A DNA stretch of 64,000 bases from an uncultured Clostridia bacterium (GCA_947625375.1 CANQOC010000001.1:120842-184841), one strand, 5' to 3'; counted from the stretch's first letter, positions 1 through 9,794 are shown. Notes: generated by a model from the letters alone, not told the origin. A program made the numbers and translations.

Positions 1-1127
1 GCCTTTGCAATCGGGTGATTCGACCGGCTTTCGACATGAGCCGCGAGGTTGAGGATTTCGTCTCCCCCCTCGACCGATACGACCGCCAGCTCGCCCTTGG
101 TGACGGTTCCTGTCTTGTCGAACGCGACATTTTTAAGCTTCGCCATCGATTCGAGCGACGACGCGCCCTTTACGAGTATACCGTGCCGTGAGGCACAGCC
201 GATTCCCGCGAAAAAGCAGAGCGGAACGGATATTACAAAAGCGCACGGGCAGGACACGACCAAGAGCGTCAGTCCGCGGTAGAACCAGCTTGTGAACGTC
301 TCGGCGTAGCCGGTGAATATCGGGCAGACAAAGGCGATTATCAGCGCAAGGAGCACGACGCCGACGGTGTATTTCCGCGCAAATTTGGTGATGAAGCGCT
401 CGGTGCGCGCCTTTTTGTCCTGAGCATTTTCGACGAGCTCGAGAATTCTTGCCGCGGACGATTCGCCATATGGCTTTGTGACCTCGATTTCGACGGTTCC
501 CGACGTGTTGATTCCGCCGCCGTAGACCTCGTCGCCGACGGTTTTTGTGACCGGAAGTGATTCGCCGGTCAGCGCCGAGTTGTCGACCTCGGTCGTGCCG
601 CTTCTGATGATTCCGTCGACGGCGATTCTTTCGCCCGCGACGACAACGGCGACGTCCCCCGCCCTGACCTCGTCAATCGGGACGGTTACGAGACCGCCGT
701 CCCTCTTAAGCGTGACCGTATCCGGGCGAAGCGCGAGCAGCGAGGTGATTGACCTCCGCGACTTTTCACAGGCGATATCTTCTAAAAGCTCGCCGACCGA
801 ATAGAACAGCATGACCGCGACCGCCTCGGTCGTCTCGCCGATGGCGATTGCGCCGACCGTCGCGATGGTCATCAAAAATTCCTCGTCAATCGAATGTTCG
901 TGAATGAGCTCTTTTGCCGCGCTTATGATGACCCCGAGACCGACAATCAGATATGCCGCCAAAAGCATTATGTGATGAGCGACGGTCGAAAAATCATGTA
1001 CAAAAAACGACGCGATAAAGAGCACTCCCGCGGCCGCGATTTTTATGACCGCGGACCTTATCTCCCCCTCTTCTTCGCCGCCGTGAAGCTTTTCCTCACA
1101 GCAATCGCACTCCTCGTGCTTATCCAT
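1..1127 (-). CDS. Heavy-metal P1B-type ATPase (Zn/Cd efflux class), N-terminal part
   Basis: Membrane pump that couples ATP hydrolysis to export of soft metal ions. Only about 375 residues lie in the window; the ATP-binding domain and last helices run off the left edge. Visible in order: a short His/Cys-rich head (CDCC at residues 7-10) in place of a full HMA domain, several membrane helices, actuator motif TGES (about 187-190), membrane metal site CPC (about 293-295) and phosphorylation motif DKTGT with Asp about 337. The ATG at 1127 is preceded by GGAGGG. It lies 11 bases after the stop of the ArsR-type gene, so the two form a metal-resistance operon. Zn/Cd/Pb specificity is inferred from the CPC motif plus the CadC/SmtB-like regulator. 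Confidence 0.93.
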   Translation of the reverse strand, partial: MDKHEECDCCEEKLHGGEEEGEIRSAVIKIAAAGVLFIASFFVHDFSTVAHHIMLLAAYLIVGLGVIISAAKELIHEHSIDEEFLMTIATVGAIAIGETTEAVAVMLFYSVGELLEDIACEKSRRSITSLLALRPDTVTLKRDGGLVTVPIDEVRAGDVAVVVAGERIAVDGIIRSGTTEVDNSALTGESLPVTKTVGDEVYGGGINTSGTVEIEVTKPYGESSAARILELVENAQDKKARTERFITKFARKYTVGVVLLALIIAFVCPIFTGYAETFTSWFYRGLTLLVVSCPCAFVISVPLCFFAGIGCASRHGILVKGASSLESMAKLKNVAFDKTGTVTKGELAVVSVEGGDEILNLAAHVESRSNHPIAK

Positions 1128-1138
1128 ATTTGACCCTC

Positions 1139-1513
1139 CTATTCAGAAATGTGTTCAAGACCGGTCGCGAGCATCGACGAAACGTGGTCGTCGGCAATCG
1201 AGTAATAGAGCGACTTTCCCTCGCGGCGGTACTTTACGAGACCCGCCTGTTTAAGCGTCCTGAGCTGGTGCGAGACCGCCGACTGAGTGACGCCGACGAG
1301 CTCCTGTATGTCACAGACGCACATCTCCCCGCCGAGCAGGCAGAAGAGTATGCGCACGCGCGTCATATCGGACAGCGCCTTAAACAGCTCGCTTACGAAA
1401 TACGCCTCTTCCTCGGTTATCATCTTGTCCGCGAGGCGCTTTACGAGTTCGATGTTCTTTCCCCCGCACTCGGTGTGATGCGGACAGTCAATGCACTTTT
1501 CCTTTTCGTCCAT
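1139..1513 (-). CDS. ArsR/SmtB-family metal-sensing repressor
   Basis: 124-residue winged-helix repressor that leaves DNA on binding metal. It carries CVCD in helix alpha-3 (the alpha3N cysteine site of CadC-type sensors), a recognition helix (TQSAVSHQL), and near the C-terminus D-x-H-x10-H-x2-E, which matches the spacing of the SmtB alpha-5 zinc site (D104, H106, H117, E120). Extra cysteines (CIDCPHHTEC) sit near the N-terminus. The start at 1513 follows AAAGGAG; a longer upstream reading would run back through the promoter and is rejected. It is the first gene of an operon with the P-type ATPase and is probably autoregulated through the palindrome at 1531-1556. Having both alpha3N and alpha5 ligands is notable; which site is used cannot be told. 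Confidence 0.92.
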   Translation of the reverse strand: MDEKEKCIDCPHHTECGGKNIELVKRLADKMITEEEAYFVSELFKALSDMTRVRILFCLLGGEMCVCDIQELVGVTQSAVSHQLRTLKQAGLVKYRREGKSLYYSIADDHVSSMLATGLEHISE

Positions 1514-1530
1514 AGCTGCTCCTTTCTTTG

Positions 1531-1556
1531 AACATATGAGTAATTGTTCATATGTT
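1531..1556 (-). promoter_or_regulatory. ArsR/SmtB-type operator palindrome
   Basis: Perfect 9-bp arms AACATATGA (1531-1539) and TCATATGTT (1548-1556) separated by 8 bp. It lies just downstream of the -10 box and just upstream of the ribosome site of the arsR-type gene, where binding would block transcription. It resembles the ATATGAACA/TGTTCATAT operators of CadC/CzrA repressors. Confidence 0.8.
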
Positions 1557-1585
1557 ATTATATAACACGGGAGCAGTTTTGTCAA
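1557..1585 (-). promoter_or_regulatory. Sigma-A promoter of the metal-efflux operon
   Basis: Read on the minus strand: -35 TTGACA (1580-1585), 17-bp spacer, -10 TATAAT (1557-1562). This is a full consensus match. The operator begins immediately after the -10, consistent with a strong promoter kept silent by the repressor. Confidence 0.9.
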
Positions 1586-1722
1586 CTGATAAATTGTGAG
1601 ATTTTGTTGAATGATTATGAGACGATTAGTAGGACGCGGCTGATGTGCAAGTATATTCCAAAATGCTCCGAGCCGCCTGCCTTGTGGCAAGCGGCCCAGG
1701 TTATGTTATGTTTGTAATCGGC

Positions 1723-2391
1723 TTATTCGTGATTTACGGCATAGAACCAGACTGCGAGGACGCAGACTATAAGGAAGGCGGCGACGACTGCGAGCTTTAT
1801 GTACCACTTGCCGGAGCTGTCGCTGCGGTCGGTGATGAGGTCCTTGAAATAGGTCATCTTCAGCGGCTTCTGGAGTGCGAAGTAGAGCGGCACCGAGACG
1901 GCGACGGCGATTACGGCGTTGACCGACGAGGTCAGGAGGTTCGTCAGCGTCGCGGTGACTGCGGTCTGGACGGCGGATTGATAGACAAAAATCTGTACCG
2001 CATAGGTGCGCGCAAGGTAGAGGACGATATATGTCAGCTGTCCGAGGACGCCGCTGAACGCGATATGCGTGACCTCGCTTCCAAGGCGTCTTTCGCGCTT
2101 TGCGAAGTATCCGCAGATATATCCCATCGCAAATTTCGAGAGGAATGTGAACGGTGCGGAGATGATGTACACCGGGTCAATCAGGTCGTAGAGTCCGGCG
2201 CCGATTCCCGACGCAAGTCCCCCGGCAATCGGTCCGAAGAGGAGTCCCGCCAAGAGGCACATCGAGTTTCCGAAGTGGATTCGGGTGATTAAAACGCCGT
2301 TCGGTATCTTAATCTGTAAATAATTTCCGACAAAGCAGAGCGCCGCCATGAGTCCGACAGCTACTATTGTCGCAAGCTTTTTGTTTTTCAT
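1723..2391 (-). CDS. ECF transporter substrate-binding (S) component
   Basis: 222-residue membrane protein with about six hydrophobic helices and the G/A-rich pattern of ECF S components (GLLFGPIAGGLASGIGAGLYD near residues 51-70). S components capture a vitamin or related molecule and dock on the EcfA1-EcfA2-EcfT module, which this chromosome encodes at 11726-14258. The gene stands alone behind its own promoter, as expected for group II ECF systems with a shared energising module. No riboswitch is visible in the short leader, so the substrate is unknown. The ATG at 2391 has GAGG upstream. About 210 bp separate its stop from the arsR-type promoter; nothing recognisable lies there. Confidence 0.85.
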   Translation of the reverse strand: MKNKKLATIVAVGLMAALCFVGNYLQIKIPNGVLITRIHFGNSMCLLAGLLFGPIAGGLASGIGAGLYDLIDPVYIISAPFTFLSKFAMGYICGYFAKRERRLGSEVTHIAFSGVLGQLTYIVLYLARTYAVQIFVYQSAVQTAVTATLTNLLTSSVNAVIAVAVSVPLYFALQKPLKMTYFKDLITDRSDSSGKWYIKLAVVAAFLIVCVLAVWFYAVNHE

Positions 2392-2419
2392 AGATATCAG
2401 CCTCGCTTTCTATGCTTCG

Positions 2420-2448
2420 ATTATATCCCCCGAATTTTCGGAATGCAA
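2420..2448 (-). promoter_or_regulatory. Promoter of the ECF S-component gene
   Basis: Minus strand: -35 TTGCAT (2443-2448), 17-bp spacer, -10 TATAAT (2420-2425). The start codon is only about 25 bases downstream of the expected transcription start, leaving no room for a riboswitch. Confidence 0.7.
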
Positions 2449-2485
2449 ATTTTGAAAATGAGGCTTGAAGAATTTTACATTTGTG

Positions 2486-2522
2486 CAGATAAAACAATCC
2501 GCAGGACAATTTTGTCCCGCGG
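2486..2522 (-). terminator. Probable intrinsic terminator between yebC and the S-component gene
   Basis: Inverted repeat CCGCAGGACAA (2499-2509) / TTGTCCCGCGG (2512-2522), 10 of 11 pairs. On the minus strand it is followed by a T-rich stretch (ATTGTTTTAT). It is positioned to insulate the S-component promoter from yebC read-through. Confidence 0.5.
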
Positions 2523-2565
2523 AGAGGCGTTTTTATACAAAAGAATTATTACGGGTTTATGAATG

Positions 2566-2606
2566 AAAAACCTGCGCCGTCATTCGGCACAAGCCGGAGG
2601 AATGAC
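2566..2606 (-). terminator. Candidate yebC terminator hairpin
   Basis: Imperfect hairpin pairing GTCATTC (2579-2585) with GAATGAC (2600-2606), with an inner GGC/GCC stem. On the minus strand it is followed after a short gap by TTTTT (2566-2570). It lies 30 bp past the yebC stop. The gap before the T run weakens the call. Confidence 0.4.
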
Positions 2607-2635
2607 TGACGGATAAAACTGTGCAAAAAGTAGAA

Positions 2636-3379
2636 TCAATCCTCGTCGGGTTCGTCGGGCATATCCCAGTTGTGGAAGACCTCCTGTACGTCGTCGTTGT
2701 CGTCGAGGGTATCGAGAAGGAGGTTCATCAGCCTTATCTGGTCGGGGTCGCTGAGGGTGGTATATGTCGACGGGACCATCGCGTCGGCGGCGGAGATTAC
2801 CGAATATCCGAGCGTTTTAAGCGATTCGGCGACCTTAAAGACGTCGTTCGGCTCGGTGGTGACCTCGACGGAGTCGTCCTCGACGTTGAAGTCGGAAGCG
2901 CCGGCCTCGAAGCAGTCCTCCATAAGCTTATCCTCGTCGCAGCCGTCGTTTTCGAGGATTATGACGCCCTTGCGGGTGAACATGAAGGAGACACAGCCGG
3001 TTGTGCCCATGTTCCCGCCGAATTTGTCGAAATAGTGCCGGACGTCGCCTGCGGTGCGGTTTTTGTTGTCGGTGAGGCACTCGACGATGACGGCGACTCC
3101 GCCGGGGCCGTAGCCCTCGTAGACCATAGTCTCATAGCTGTTCTTGTCGCCGTCGCCCGCGGCCTTTTTGATGACGCGGTCGATGTTGTCGTTGGGGACG
3201 TTGTTTGCCTTTGCCTTGGCGATGAGGTCGCGAAGCTTCGAGTTAGAAGCCGGGTCGGGGCCGCCCTCTTTTACGCAGACGGTTATTTCACGGCCGATGC
3301 GGGTGAAAACCTTTGCCTTAGCGCCGTCGGCGGCTTCCTTTTTTCTCTTGATGTTATTCCACTTTGAATGTCCTGACAT
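2636..3379 (-). CDS. yebC: YebC/PmpR (TACO1) family protein
   Basis: 247-residue member of the YebC/TACO1 family, beginning with the signature MSGHSKWNNIKRKK. Members have been described as DNA-binding regulators and, more recently, as factors that relieve ribosome stalling at proline stretches; which applies here is not shown by sequence. The start at 3379 lies behind TAGGAG; an upstream in-frame ATG ten codons earlier lacks a ribosome site. Acidic C-terminus (DDNDDV, DEPDED) as in the family. It is monocistronic between its own promoter and terminator-like hairpins. Confidence 0.95.
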   Translation of the reverse strand: MSGHSKWNNIKRKKEAADGAKAKVFTRIGREITVCVKEGGPDPASNSKLRDLIAKAKANNVPNDNIDRVIKKAAGDGDKNSYETMVYEGYGPGGVAVIVECLTDNKNRTAGDVRHYFDKFGGNMGTTGCVSFMFTRKGVIILENDGCDEDKLMEDCFEAGASDFNVEDDSVEVTTEPNDVFKVAESLKTLGYSVISAADAMVPSTYTTLSDPDQIRLMNLLLDTLDDNDDVQEVFHNWDMPDEPDED

Positions 3380-3415
3380 AAAAATACTCCTATCGAAATT
3401 GTTTTTCAACTGTAT

Positions 3416-3444
3416 ATTATATCACATATTTTTATGGCGGTCAA
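3416..3444 (-). promoter_or_regulatory. yebC promoter
   Basis: Minus strand: -35 TTGACC (3439-3444), 17-bp spacer, -10 TATAAT (3416-3421). Transcription would start about 30 bases before the yebC ATG. Confidence 0.85.
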
Positions 3445-3475
3445 GACTTAACTCTACGACCGTTCACCCCAAATC

Positions 3476-3726
3476 AAAAGTTTTCGATTGAACCTTTTTC
3501 AAAAGTGTTCACTGTGCAAGCCGGTTTTATTCCTGCTCGACCGCCCTCGCGATACAGAACCGCTTCGGTTGTCTTGCAGACAAAACCGGCGTGCACCAGT
3601 CCAGAGGCGAGCAGCCTCTGGTCGCGACCGCAGTCGCGAAACACTTGCGAAGCGAAGCGCAGGAGGGTAGGCAAAACAGTCCGGTGGACTGTTTTGACGT
3701 AGGGGACCCTCGCCGGGGGTCCCCTG
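3476..3726 (+). repeat. Dispersed non-coding repeat, diverged copy 1
   Basis: Fills most of the 420-bp gap between yebC and mrnC. It shares three blocks, in the same order, with the reverse complement of the element at 43329-43549: 3476-3505 (AAAAGTTTTCG...CCTTTTTCAAAAG), 3646-3677 (one mismatch in 32) and 3691-3726 (one mismatch in 36, holding a GGGGACCC/GGGTCCCC hairpin). Between the first and second blocks copy 1 has about 140 bp of its own, including a GTGCA..CCGGTTTT/AAAACCGG.GTGCAC inverted repeat. No terminal repeat or target duplication is clear here. From 3727 to 3800 only a short GCTTGCC/GGCAAG hairpin is visible. The open frames across this region are shadows of the repeat. Confidence 0.75.
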
Positions 3727-3800
3727 CTTGCCGAACGATGAGTGAGGCAAGTGAAAACTCCGGCGATATGCAGCTTTTTCCCCGACGTGCGGCATCGCGC

Positions 3801-4178
3801 CTATCCCCCGCAAATCATATCAAAAATCTCCCTGATGCGCGCGGTATCGCCGGTCAGCTCGAGGTAGCCGAAAAGACACTCGAGTCCCGTCGCGCGGCGG
3901 TAGTCCTGTGCGCTCGAGTGCTTCGGCGGGGAGATTCCGTCGGAATTCCGCCCGCGCTTATAAACCGCCTGTTCCTCGTCGCTGAGGCGGTCAAAAATCC
4001 TCTCGACCGCCTCGGACTGATACTCACAGCAGACGTATTTCACCGCTTCGTTGTGAAGCTTCGCCGCCGGCATGTTCGCGCGGGTCACAATCATCTCGCG
4101 GACAAGCTTTTCATAGACGGCGTCCCCCAAAAAGGCAAGCGCCGCCGAGCCGTACTGATTTGTTTCCTGTTTTGTCAT
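3801..4178 (-). CDS. mrnC: Mini-ribonuclease III
   Basis: 125-residue RNase III catalytic domain without a double-stranded-RNA-binding domain. In Bacillus, Mini-III matures the ends of 23S rRNA. Recognisable by ALAFLGDAVYEKLVR (around residues 11-25, with the conserved Asp) and the C-terminal RRATGLECLFGYLELTGD block. The ATG at 4178 lies 2 bases after the obg stop, with its ribosome site GTGAGG inside the obg end, so translation is probably coupled. A long upstream reading inside obg is a frame shadow. The usual Firmicutes partner is cysS; linkage to obg is less common. Confidence 0.9.
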   Translation of the reverse strand: MTKQETNQYGSAALAFLGDAVYEKLVREMIVTRANMPAAKLHNEAVKYVCCEYQSEAVERIFDRLSDEEQAVYKRGRNSDGISPPKHSSAQDYRRATGLECLFGYLELTGDTARIREIFDMICGG

Positions 4179-4180
4179 CG

Positions 4181-5802
<1,622 letters not shown>

Positions 5803-5805
5803 TTA

Positions 5806-6111
5806 TCACACCTCCGAAATGTTGACTGATATGTTTTCGGGATATGCTTCGGAAAGGGCCTTAAGGTGAATCATAAGCGACCTTACAAGCCTGTCGGCGC
5901 TGATGTCGCCCGAAAAGGCGATGAGGTTGTCTTTCACCGAGACGTCGGCCTTAAGCCGAAAGACCTCGGTTGCGGCGTTGCAGATAAGCATTACCGCGGA
6001 AGACACTCCGGCACAGACAATGTCGCTTCCTTCGTCGTCATATTCCGCGTGCCCGCTGATTGAAAAGCCGGTGAGCTTTCCGGCGGACTCCCGAAAAACA
6101 GCTTTAATCAT
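5806..6111 (-). CDS. prp: Ribosomal-processing cysteine protease Prp
   Basis: 101-residue protease that removes the N-terminal extension of bL27, a step shown to be essential in Staphylococcus. The catalytic pair is visible as GHA (His-21) and DIVCAGVSS (Cys-33). It sits between rplU and rpmA as in other Firmicutes. Its ATG overlaps the rplU stop by one base (TAATG), indicating coupled translation. The matching LQFF/AHKKG site in the downstream bL27 supports function. Confidence 0.95.
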   Translation of the reverse strand: MIKAVFRESAGKLTGFSISGHAEYDDEGSDIVCAGVSSAVMLICNAATEVFRLKADVSVKDNLIAFSGDISADRLVRSLMIHLKALSEAYPENISVNISEV

Positions 6112-6425
6112 TATGCCTTGATTGATTCAATGCGAACCTGTGTATACGGCTGCCTGTGACCCATCTTGCGGTGAGTCGAACCCTTTTTGGGCTTGTAGGT
6201 GAAAACGGTAATCTTTTTCGACTTTCCGTTTTTAAGGACCTTTGCGTCGACGGAAGCTCCGGCGACATAGGGAGCGCCAACGGTTACGTTTTCACCGTCG
6301 GACACGGCCATGACCTTGTCGAAAGAGACGCTTTCATCAGCCTCGACGGGGAGCTTTTCGATGAAGAGGATATCGCCCTCTTTAACCTGATACTGCTTTC
6401 CGCCGGTCTCGATTACTGCATACAT
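6111..6425 (-). CDS. rplU: Ribosomal protein bL21
   Basis: 104-residue bL21, beginning [18 protein letters not shown] and ending with the [20 protein letters not shown] signature. The start at 6425 is chosen over longer readings because the family begins [11 protein letters not shown]; an AGGTG ribosome site lies upstream. First gene of rplU-prp-rpmA, behind its own promoter and a structured leader. Confidence 0.97.
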   Translation of the reverse strand: MYAVIETGGKQYQVKEGDILFIEKLPVEADESVSFDKVMAVSDGENVTVGAPYVAGASVDAKVLKNGKSKKITVFTYKPKKGSTHRKMGHRQPYTQVRIESIKA

Positions 6426-6510
6426 TATAGCGGCACCTGCCTTTTCTATAAAACTCGCTGTACAGCGGCGGGACATAGTTGTCCTCTTGAATGCCGATGA
6501 CACGCGGCTT
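6426..6510 (-). ncRNA. Structured 5' leader of rplU (L21-leader-like)
   Basis: Between the promoter and rplU lie about 85 transcribed bases with a GCCG...CGGC stem near the 5' end, a second GC-rich stem and GGCAGGTGCC just before the start codon. Position and length fit the L21 leader known upstream of rplU in Bacillota. I cannot check the covariance model, so the family assignment is an inference from context. Confidence 0.45.
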
Positions 6511-6514
6511 ATTC

Positions 6515-6543
6515 AATATACCATAACGCCGGGGTTATTTCAA
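6515..6543 (-). promoter_or_regulatory. Promoter of rplU-prp-rpmA
   Basis: Minus strand: -35 TTGAAA (6538-6543), 17-bp spacer, -10 TATATT (6515-6520). It lies about 90 bp upstream of rplU and just past the clpE stop. Confidence 0.85.
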
Positions 6544-6584
6544 GGTTGTCATGAAAAATTAACAGAAAATTTACAATTTCTATG

Positions 6585-8837
6585 TCACTTAAGACCTTCG
6601 ACCTTGATTTTGCCGTCCTCGGCGGTGACGTTTATCGAGCGAAGCTTTATCACGCCGCTTTCGACGATGAGGTCGGCGATTTTGTCCTCAATCTCTTTTT
6701 GGAGGACGCGGCGGATATCGCGGGCGCCGTATTTTTCGTCATAAGCCATGTCGGCGACGGCAAGCTCGGCGGCGCGGTCATAGGTGAACATGATGAGCTT
6801 TTCGGAGAGCGGCGCGACCATTTCGCCGAGCATGATATGCGCGATGTCGGCATAGTTCTCCTTGGTGAGCGGGTTGAAGACGACGATTTCGTCGACCCTC
6901 GAGATGAATTCGGGTCTTAAGAATTCGCGGAGGCCCTTTATCGCCCTGTCGCGCGAGACCTGTGCCGCGGTCTTCTCGAAGCCGATGCCGAAGGACTTAT
7001 CCGTCGAGCCGGCGTTCGAGGTCATGATGATGACGGTGTTCTCGAATGAGACGTTACGCCCCTGCGCGTCGTTGATGTGTCCCTCGTCGAGAATCTGCAA
7101 AAGAATGTTCATGACGTCGGGGTGAGCCTTTTCGATTTCGTCGAAGAGGACGACGGAATACGGCTTGCGGCGGATTTTCTCGGTGAGCTGACCGGCCTCG
7201 TCGTAGCCGACATATCCCGGAGGCGAGCCGATGAGGCGGGAAACGGTGTGCTTCTCCATGTATTCGGACATGTCAATCCGGACGAGCGGCTCGGTTGCGT
7301 CGAAAAGCTCGGACGCAAGCGTTTTCGCAAGCTCGGTCTTTCCGACGCCGGTCGGTCCGACGAAGATAAAGCTTGCGGGGCGCTTTCTCTCGGAGAGCTG
7401 CACCCTCGAGCGCTTGATTGCGGCACAGACGAGCTCGACCGCCTCGGGCTGACCGACGATGCGCTTCGAGAGCGCGGTCTTGAGATTTCGTATCTTCTCG
7501 TATTCCGACTCGACAATCTTGTTCGCGGGGATTCCTGTCCAAAGCTCGATGACTTTCGAGAGGTCGTCCTCGGTGACCGAGACGGAGTTGACGGTCGGCT
7601 CGATTTCTTTCATTCTGTTCTCGATGCGCGAGATTTCGGCGCGCTCGTTCGCGATTGCCTCGTAGTCGGGGGATTCGCTGTTTTCCTGCTCCGAGACGGC
7701 GTCCTCGTGAAGCTTAAGCTCGTCGCCGAGCTCGGCGTATTCACCCAGCTCGGGGGTGCGGATTGACGCGCTTGCGCAGGCCTCGTCCAGAAGGTCAATC
7801 GCCTTATCCGGGAGGAAGCGGTCGTTTATATATCTCTCGGAGAGGACGGCGCACATTCTCAGCGCGGCGTCGGATATCTTTACATGGTGATAGTCCTCAT
7901 AGTAGCCGCGGATACCCATCAGCACCCCGACGGTGTCCTCGACGGTCGGTTCGGCGACCGTTACCGGCTGGAAGCGGCGTTCGAGCGCGGAGTCCTTTTC
8001 GATATACTTGCGGTATTCCTTGAAGGTGGTGGCGCCGATAACCTGTACCTCGCCGCGTGAAAGCGCCGGCTTAAGTATGTTCGCGGCGTTCATCGAGCCC
8101 TCGCTGTCGCCGGTGCCGACAAGGCTGTGCACCTCGTCGATGAAGAGGATTACGTTTCCCTCGCGCTTGACCTCTTCAATCAGGCCCTTGATTCTGCTCT
8201 CAAACTGCCCCCTGAACTGTGTCCCCGCGACGAGGGCGGTCATGTCGAGGAGGAACACCCTCTTGTCCTTAAGGTGATAAGGGACGTTTCCGGCGACAAT
8301 CCGCTGTGCAATCCCCTCGGCGATGGCGGTCTTTCCGACGCCGGGTTCGCCGATCAGGCAGGGGTTGTTCTTCTGTCTTCTCGAAAGAATCTGGATTACC
8401 CTGCCGATTTCGCGGTCGCGCCCGACGATTCGGTCGAGCTTGCCGTCGATTGCGCGCTGGTTGAGGTCGGTGCAGTAGGTGTTGAGGAACCTCAGCTCCT
8501 TGCCCTCTTTTTTCTTTGACTGACGGGCATTCTGCGTCTGCTCGCCCTCCTGCTTTTGTCCGCCGTTCATCTTGTTGAGGAAATTCGAGATGAAATTCGG
8601 CATGGTGTTCGAGCCGCCGGGTTCAAAGGAATCGCCCTCGGGGGGCATCATCTGTTCCGAAAGCGCCTCTAAGTCGTCCTCGGTGACACCCATCTGCTTC
8701 ATATATTCCTCCATGTTCGGAATATTTGCCTCCTTTGCGCAGACAAGGCAGAGTCCTTCGCTCTTCTTCTCGCTGCCGTTCATTGTGGTGATGAACAGAA
8801 CGGCGGGACGCTTTTTGCATCTTGTACAGTAAATCAA
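6585..8837 (-). CDS. clpE: ClpE-type AAA+ Clp protease ATPase
   Basis: 750-residue Hsp100 unfoldase that feeds proteins to ClpP or remodels aggregates. The N-terminus has a four-cysteine zinc finger (C4, C7, C30, C33), the mark of ClpE; the duplicated Clp_N domain of ClpC/ClpB is absent. First AAA module: Walker A GEPGVGKT (163-170), FIDEVH. A linker with a UVR-like coil (SEQENSESPDYEAI) follows, then a second AAA module: GPTGVGKTE (about 490-498), LFDEIEKAHPDV. Start is TTG at 8837 with AGGAGGT 6 bases upstream; the family start MIYCTRC supports it. No CtsR gene or CIRCE element is visible nearby. Confidence 0.92.
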   Translation of the reverse strand: MIYCTRCKKRPAVLFITTMNGSEKKSEGLCLVCAKEANIPNMEEYMKQMGVTEDDLEALSEQMMPPEGDSFEPGGSNTMPNFISNFLNKMNGGQKQEGEQTQNARQSKKKEGKELRFLNTYCTDLNQRAIDGKLDRIVGRDREIGRVIQILSRRQKNNPCLIGEPGVGKTAIAEGIAQRIVAGNVPYHLKDKRVFLLDMTALVAGTQFRGQFESRIKGLIEEVKREGNVILFIDEVHSLVGTGDSEGSMNAANILKPALSRGEVQVIGATTFKEYRKYIEKDSALERRFQPVTVAEPTVEDTVGVLMGIRGYYEDYHHVKISDAALRMCAVLSERYINDRFLPDKAIDLLDEACASASIRTPELGEYAELGDELKLHEDAVSEQENSESPDYEAIANERAEISRIENRMKEIEPTVNSVSVTEDDLSKVIELWTGIPANKIVESEYEKIRNLKTALSKRIVGQPEAVELVCAAIKRSRVQLSERKRPASFIFVGPTGVGKTELAKTLASELFDATEPLVRIDMSEYMEKHTVSRLIGSPPGYVGYDEAGQLTEKIRRKPYSVVLFDEIEKAHPDVMNILLQILDEGHINDAQGRNVSFENTVIIMTSNAGSTDKSFGIGFEKTAAQVSRDRAIKGLREFLRPEFISRVDEIVVFNPLTKENYADIAHIMLGEMVAPLSEKLIMFTYDRAAELAVADMAYDEKYGARDIRRVLQKEIEDKIADLIVESGVIKLRSINVTAEDGKIKVEGLK

Positions 8838-8873
8838 AAGTATACCTCCTTCTTTTATGCCCGTAATCTTATA

Positions 8874-9773
8874 TTACAGGACTGACGATATATCGAAATT
8901 GAAAAGATATCTGAACACATAGGTCATGTTGGCCGTCGAGCTGTTGAGGAACATAAGCGAGTCCGAGGTGAAGTAGCAGATGATGCGGACAAGCTGTGCG
9001 ATGAGATAGCAGATTACCGCGGCTTCGGCGAGTCCGAGGAGTCCGCCGAGGATAATGTTCACCGGGCCGATTATCGGAATTTTATTGAGTCCCTCGAACA
9101 TATCGGCGACAATCCGCGAAATGAGCATCAGGATAAATGTCAGCACAATCCAGATTATGCCCTTTAGAACTGCCTTTATCGCCGGCGCGATGACGATTGT
9201 CTCCATCGCCGAGGCGGTCGCGGGACGGCTCCCCTGTAAGAACACCGACACGACCTGTTTGATACTGTTCTCGGCGCCCGAGACGTTTTTCAGTATCTCG
9301 TCGAGCACCGCCGGAGAGACGACGTCGCCGACAAGGGCGTTCATCATTCCCTCGGTGACCGAGGTCTCCATTCCCGAGCCGATAAGCTGCTCGTCCTCGC
9401 TTGCGCCGTTGTTTTTAAGCTCTGACGCGATATTCGCGAAGAAGTCCCCCGTCCGGGTGCGGAGCGCCTTGATTTCGTCGTCGGTCATCTCGACGCCGTA
9501 GTTCCCGCCGCTAACCGCGTCGGAGACGATGTTTATCGGGTCGGTCTTATCCGAGGCCTCGCTGAGTGCGGTCGAGACCGGCTCTTTGATGAAGCTGTCG
9601 TATATAATCGGGGCCGCAACCTGACTCCCGAGCCAGCTCAGGGCCATGCTTGCGACGACGAGCGCCGCCAAGACAACGCTGCGCATCAGTCCGCGCTTTC
9701 CGCCGACATAGGTACAGATAAGCGCGATGCCGAGCACAAGCGCGTCATAGAACCAAAACAGATTTGCAGCCAT
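8874..9773 (-). CDS. CvpA-family membrane protein
   Basis: About 299 residues. An N-terminal FWFYDALVLGIALICTYVGGKRGLMRS segment and C-terminal helices ending IPIIGPVNIILGGLLGL match the CvpA (colicin V production) family. Between them lies a hydrophilic extracytoplasmic insert of about 110 residues, longer than in short CvpA proteins. The role is unclear; CvpA proteins have been linked to envelope integrity. An ATG at 9782 is too close to the ribosome site AGGA; the ATG at 9773 is better spaced. Followed by clpE, preceded by the DUF5711 gene. Confidence 0.8.
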   Translation of the reverse strand: MAANLFWFYDALVLGIALICTYVGGKRGLMRSVVLAALVVASMALSWLGSQVAAPIIYDSFIKEPVSTALSEASDKTDPINIVSDAVSGGNYGVEMTDDEIKALRTRTGDFFANIASELKNNGASEDEQLIGSGMETSVTEGMMNALVGDVVSPAVLDEILKNVSGAENSIKQVVSVFLQGSRPATASAMETIVIAPAIKAVLKGIIWIVLTFILMLISRIVADMFEGLNKIPIIGPVNIILGGLLGLAEAAVICYLIAQLVRIICYFTSDSLMFLNSSTANMTYVFRYLFNFDISSVL

Positions 9774-9794
9774 AGCTTTCATATCCTTTCATGT

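Noticed and set aside
2621..3367. Long plus-strand frames opposite yebC, obg, clpE, glmM and similar genes
   Set aside because: These are antisense shadows of GC-rich coding genes without ribosome sites or family motifs.
3488..3813. Several frames on both strands between yebC and mrnC
   Set aside because: They lie in the dispersed repeat and change frame across hairpins; no start signals.
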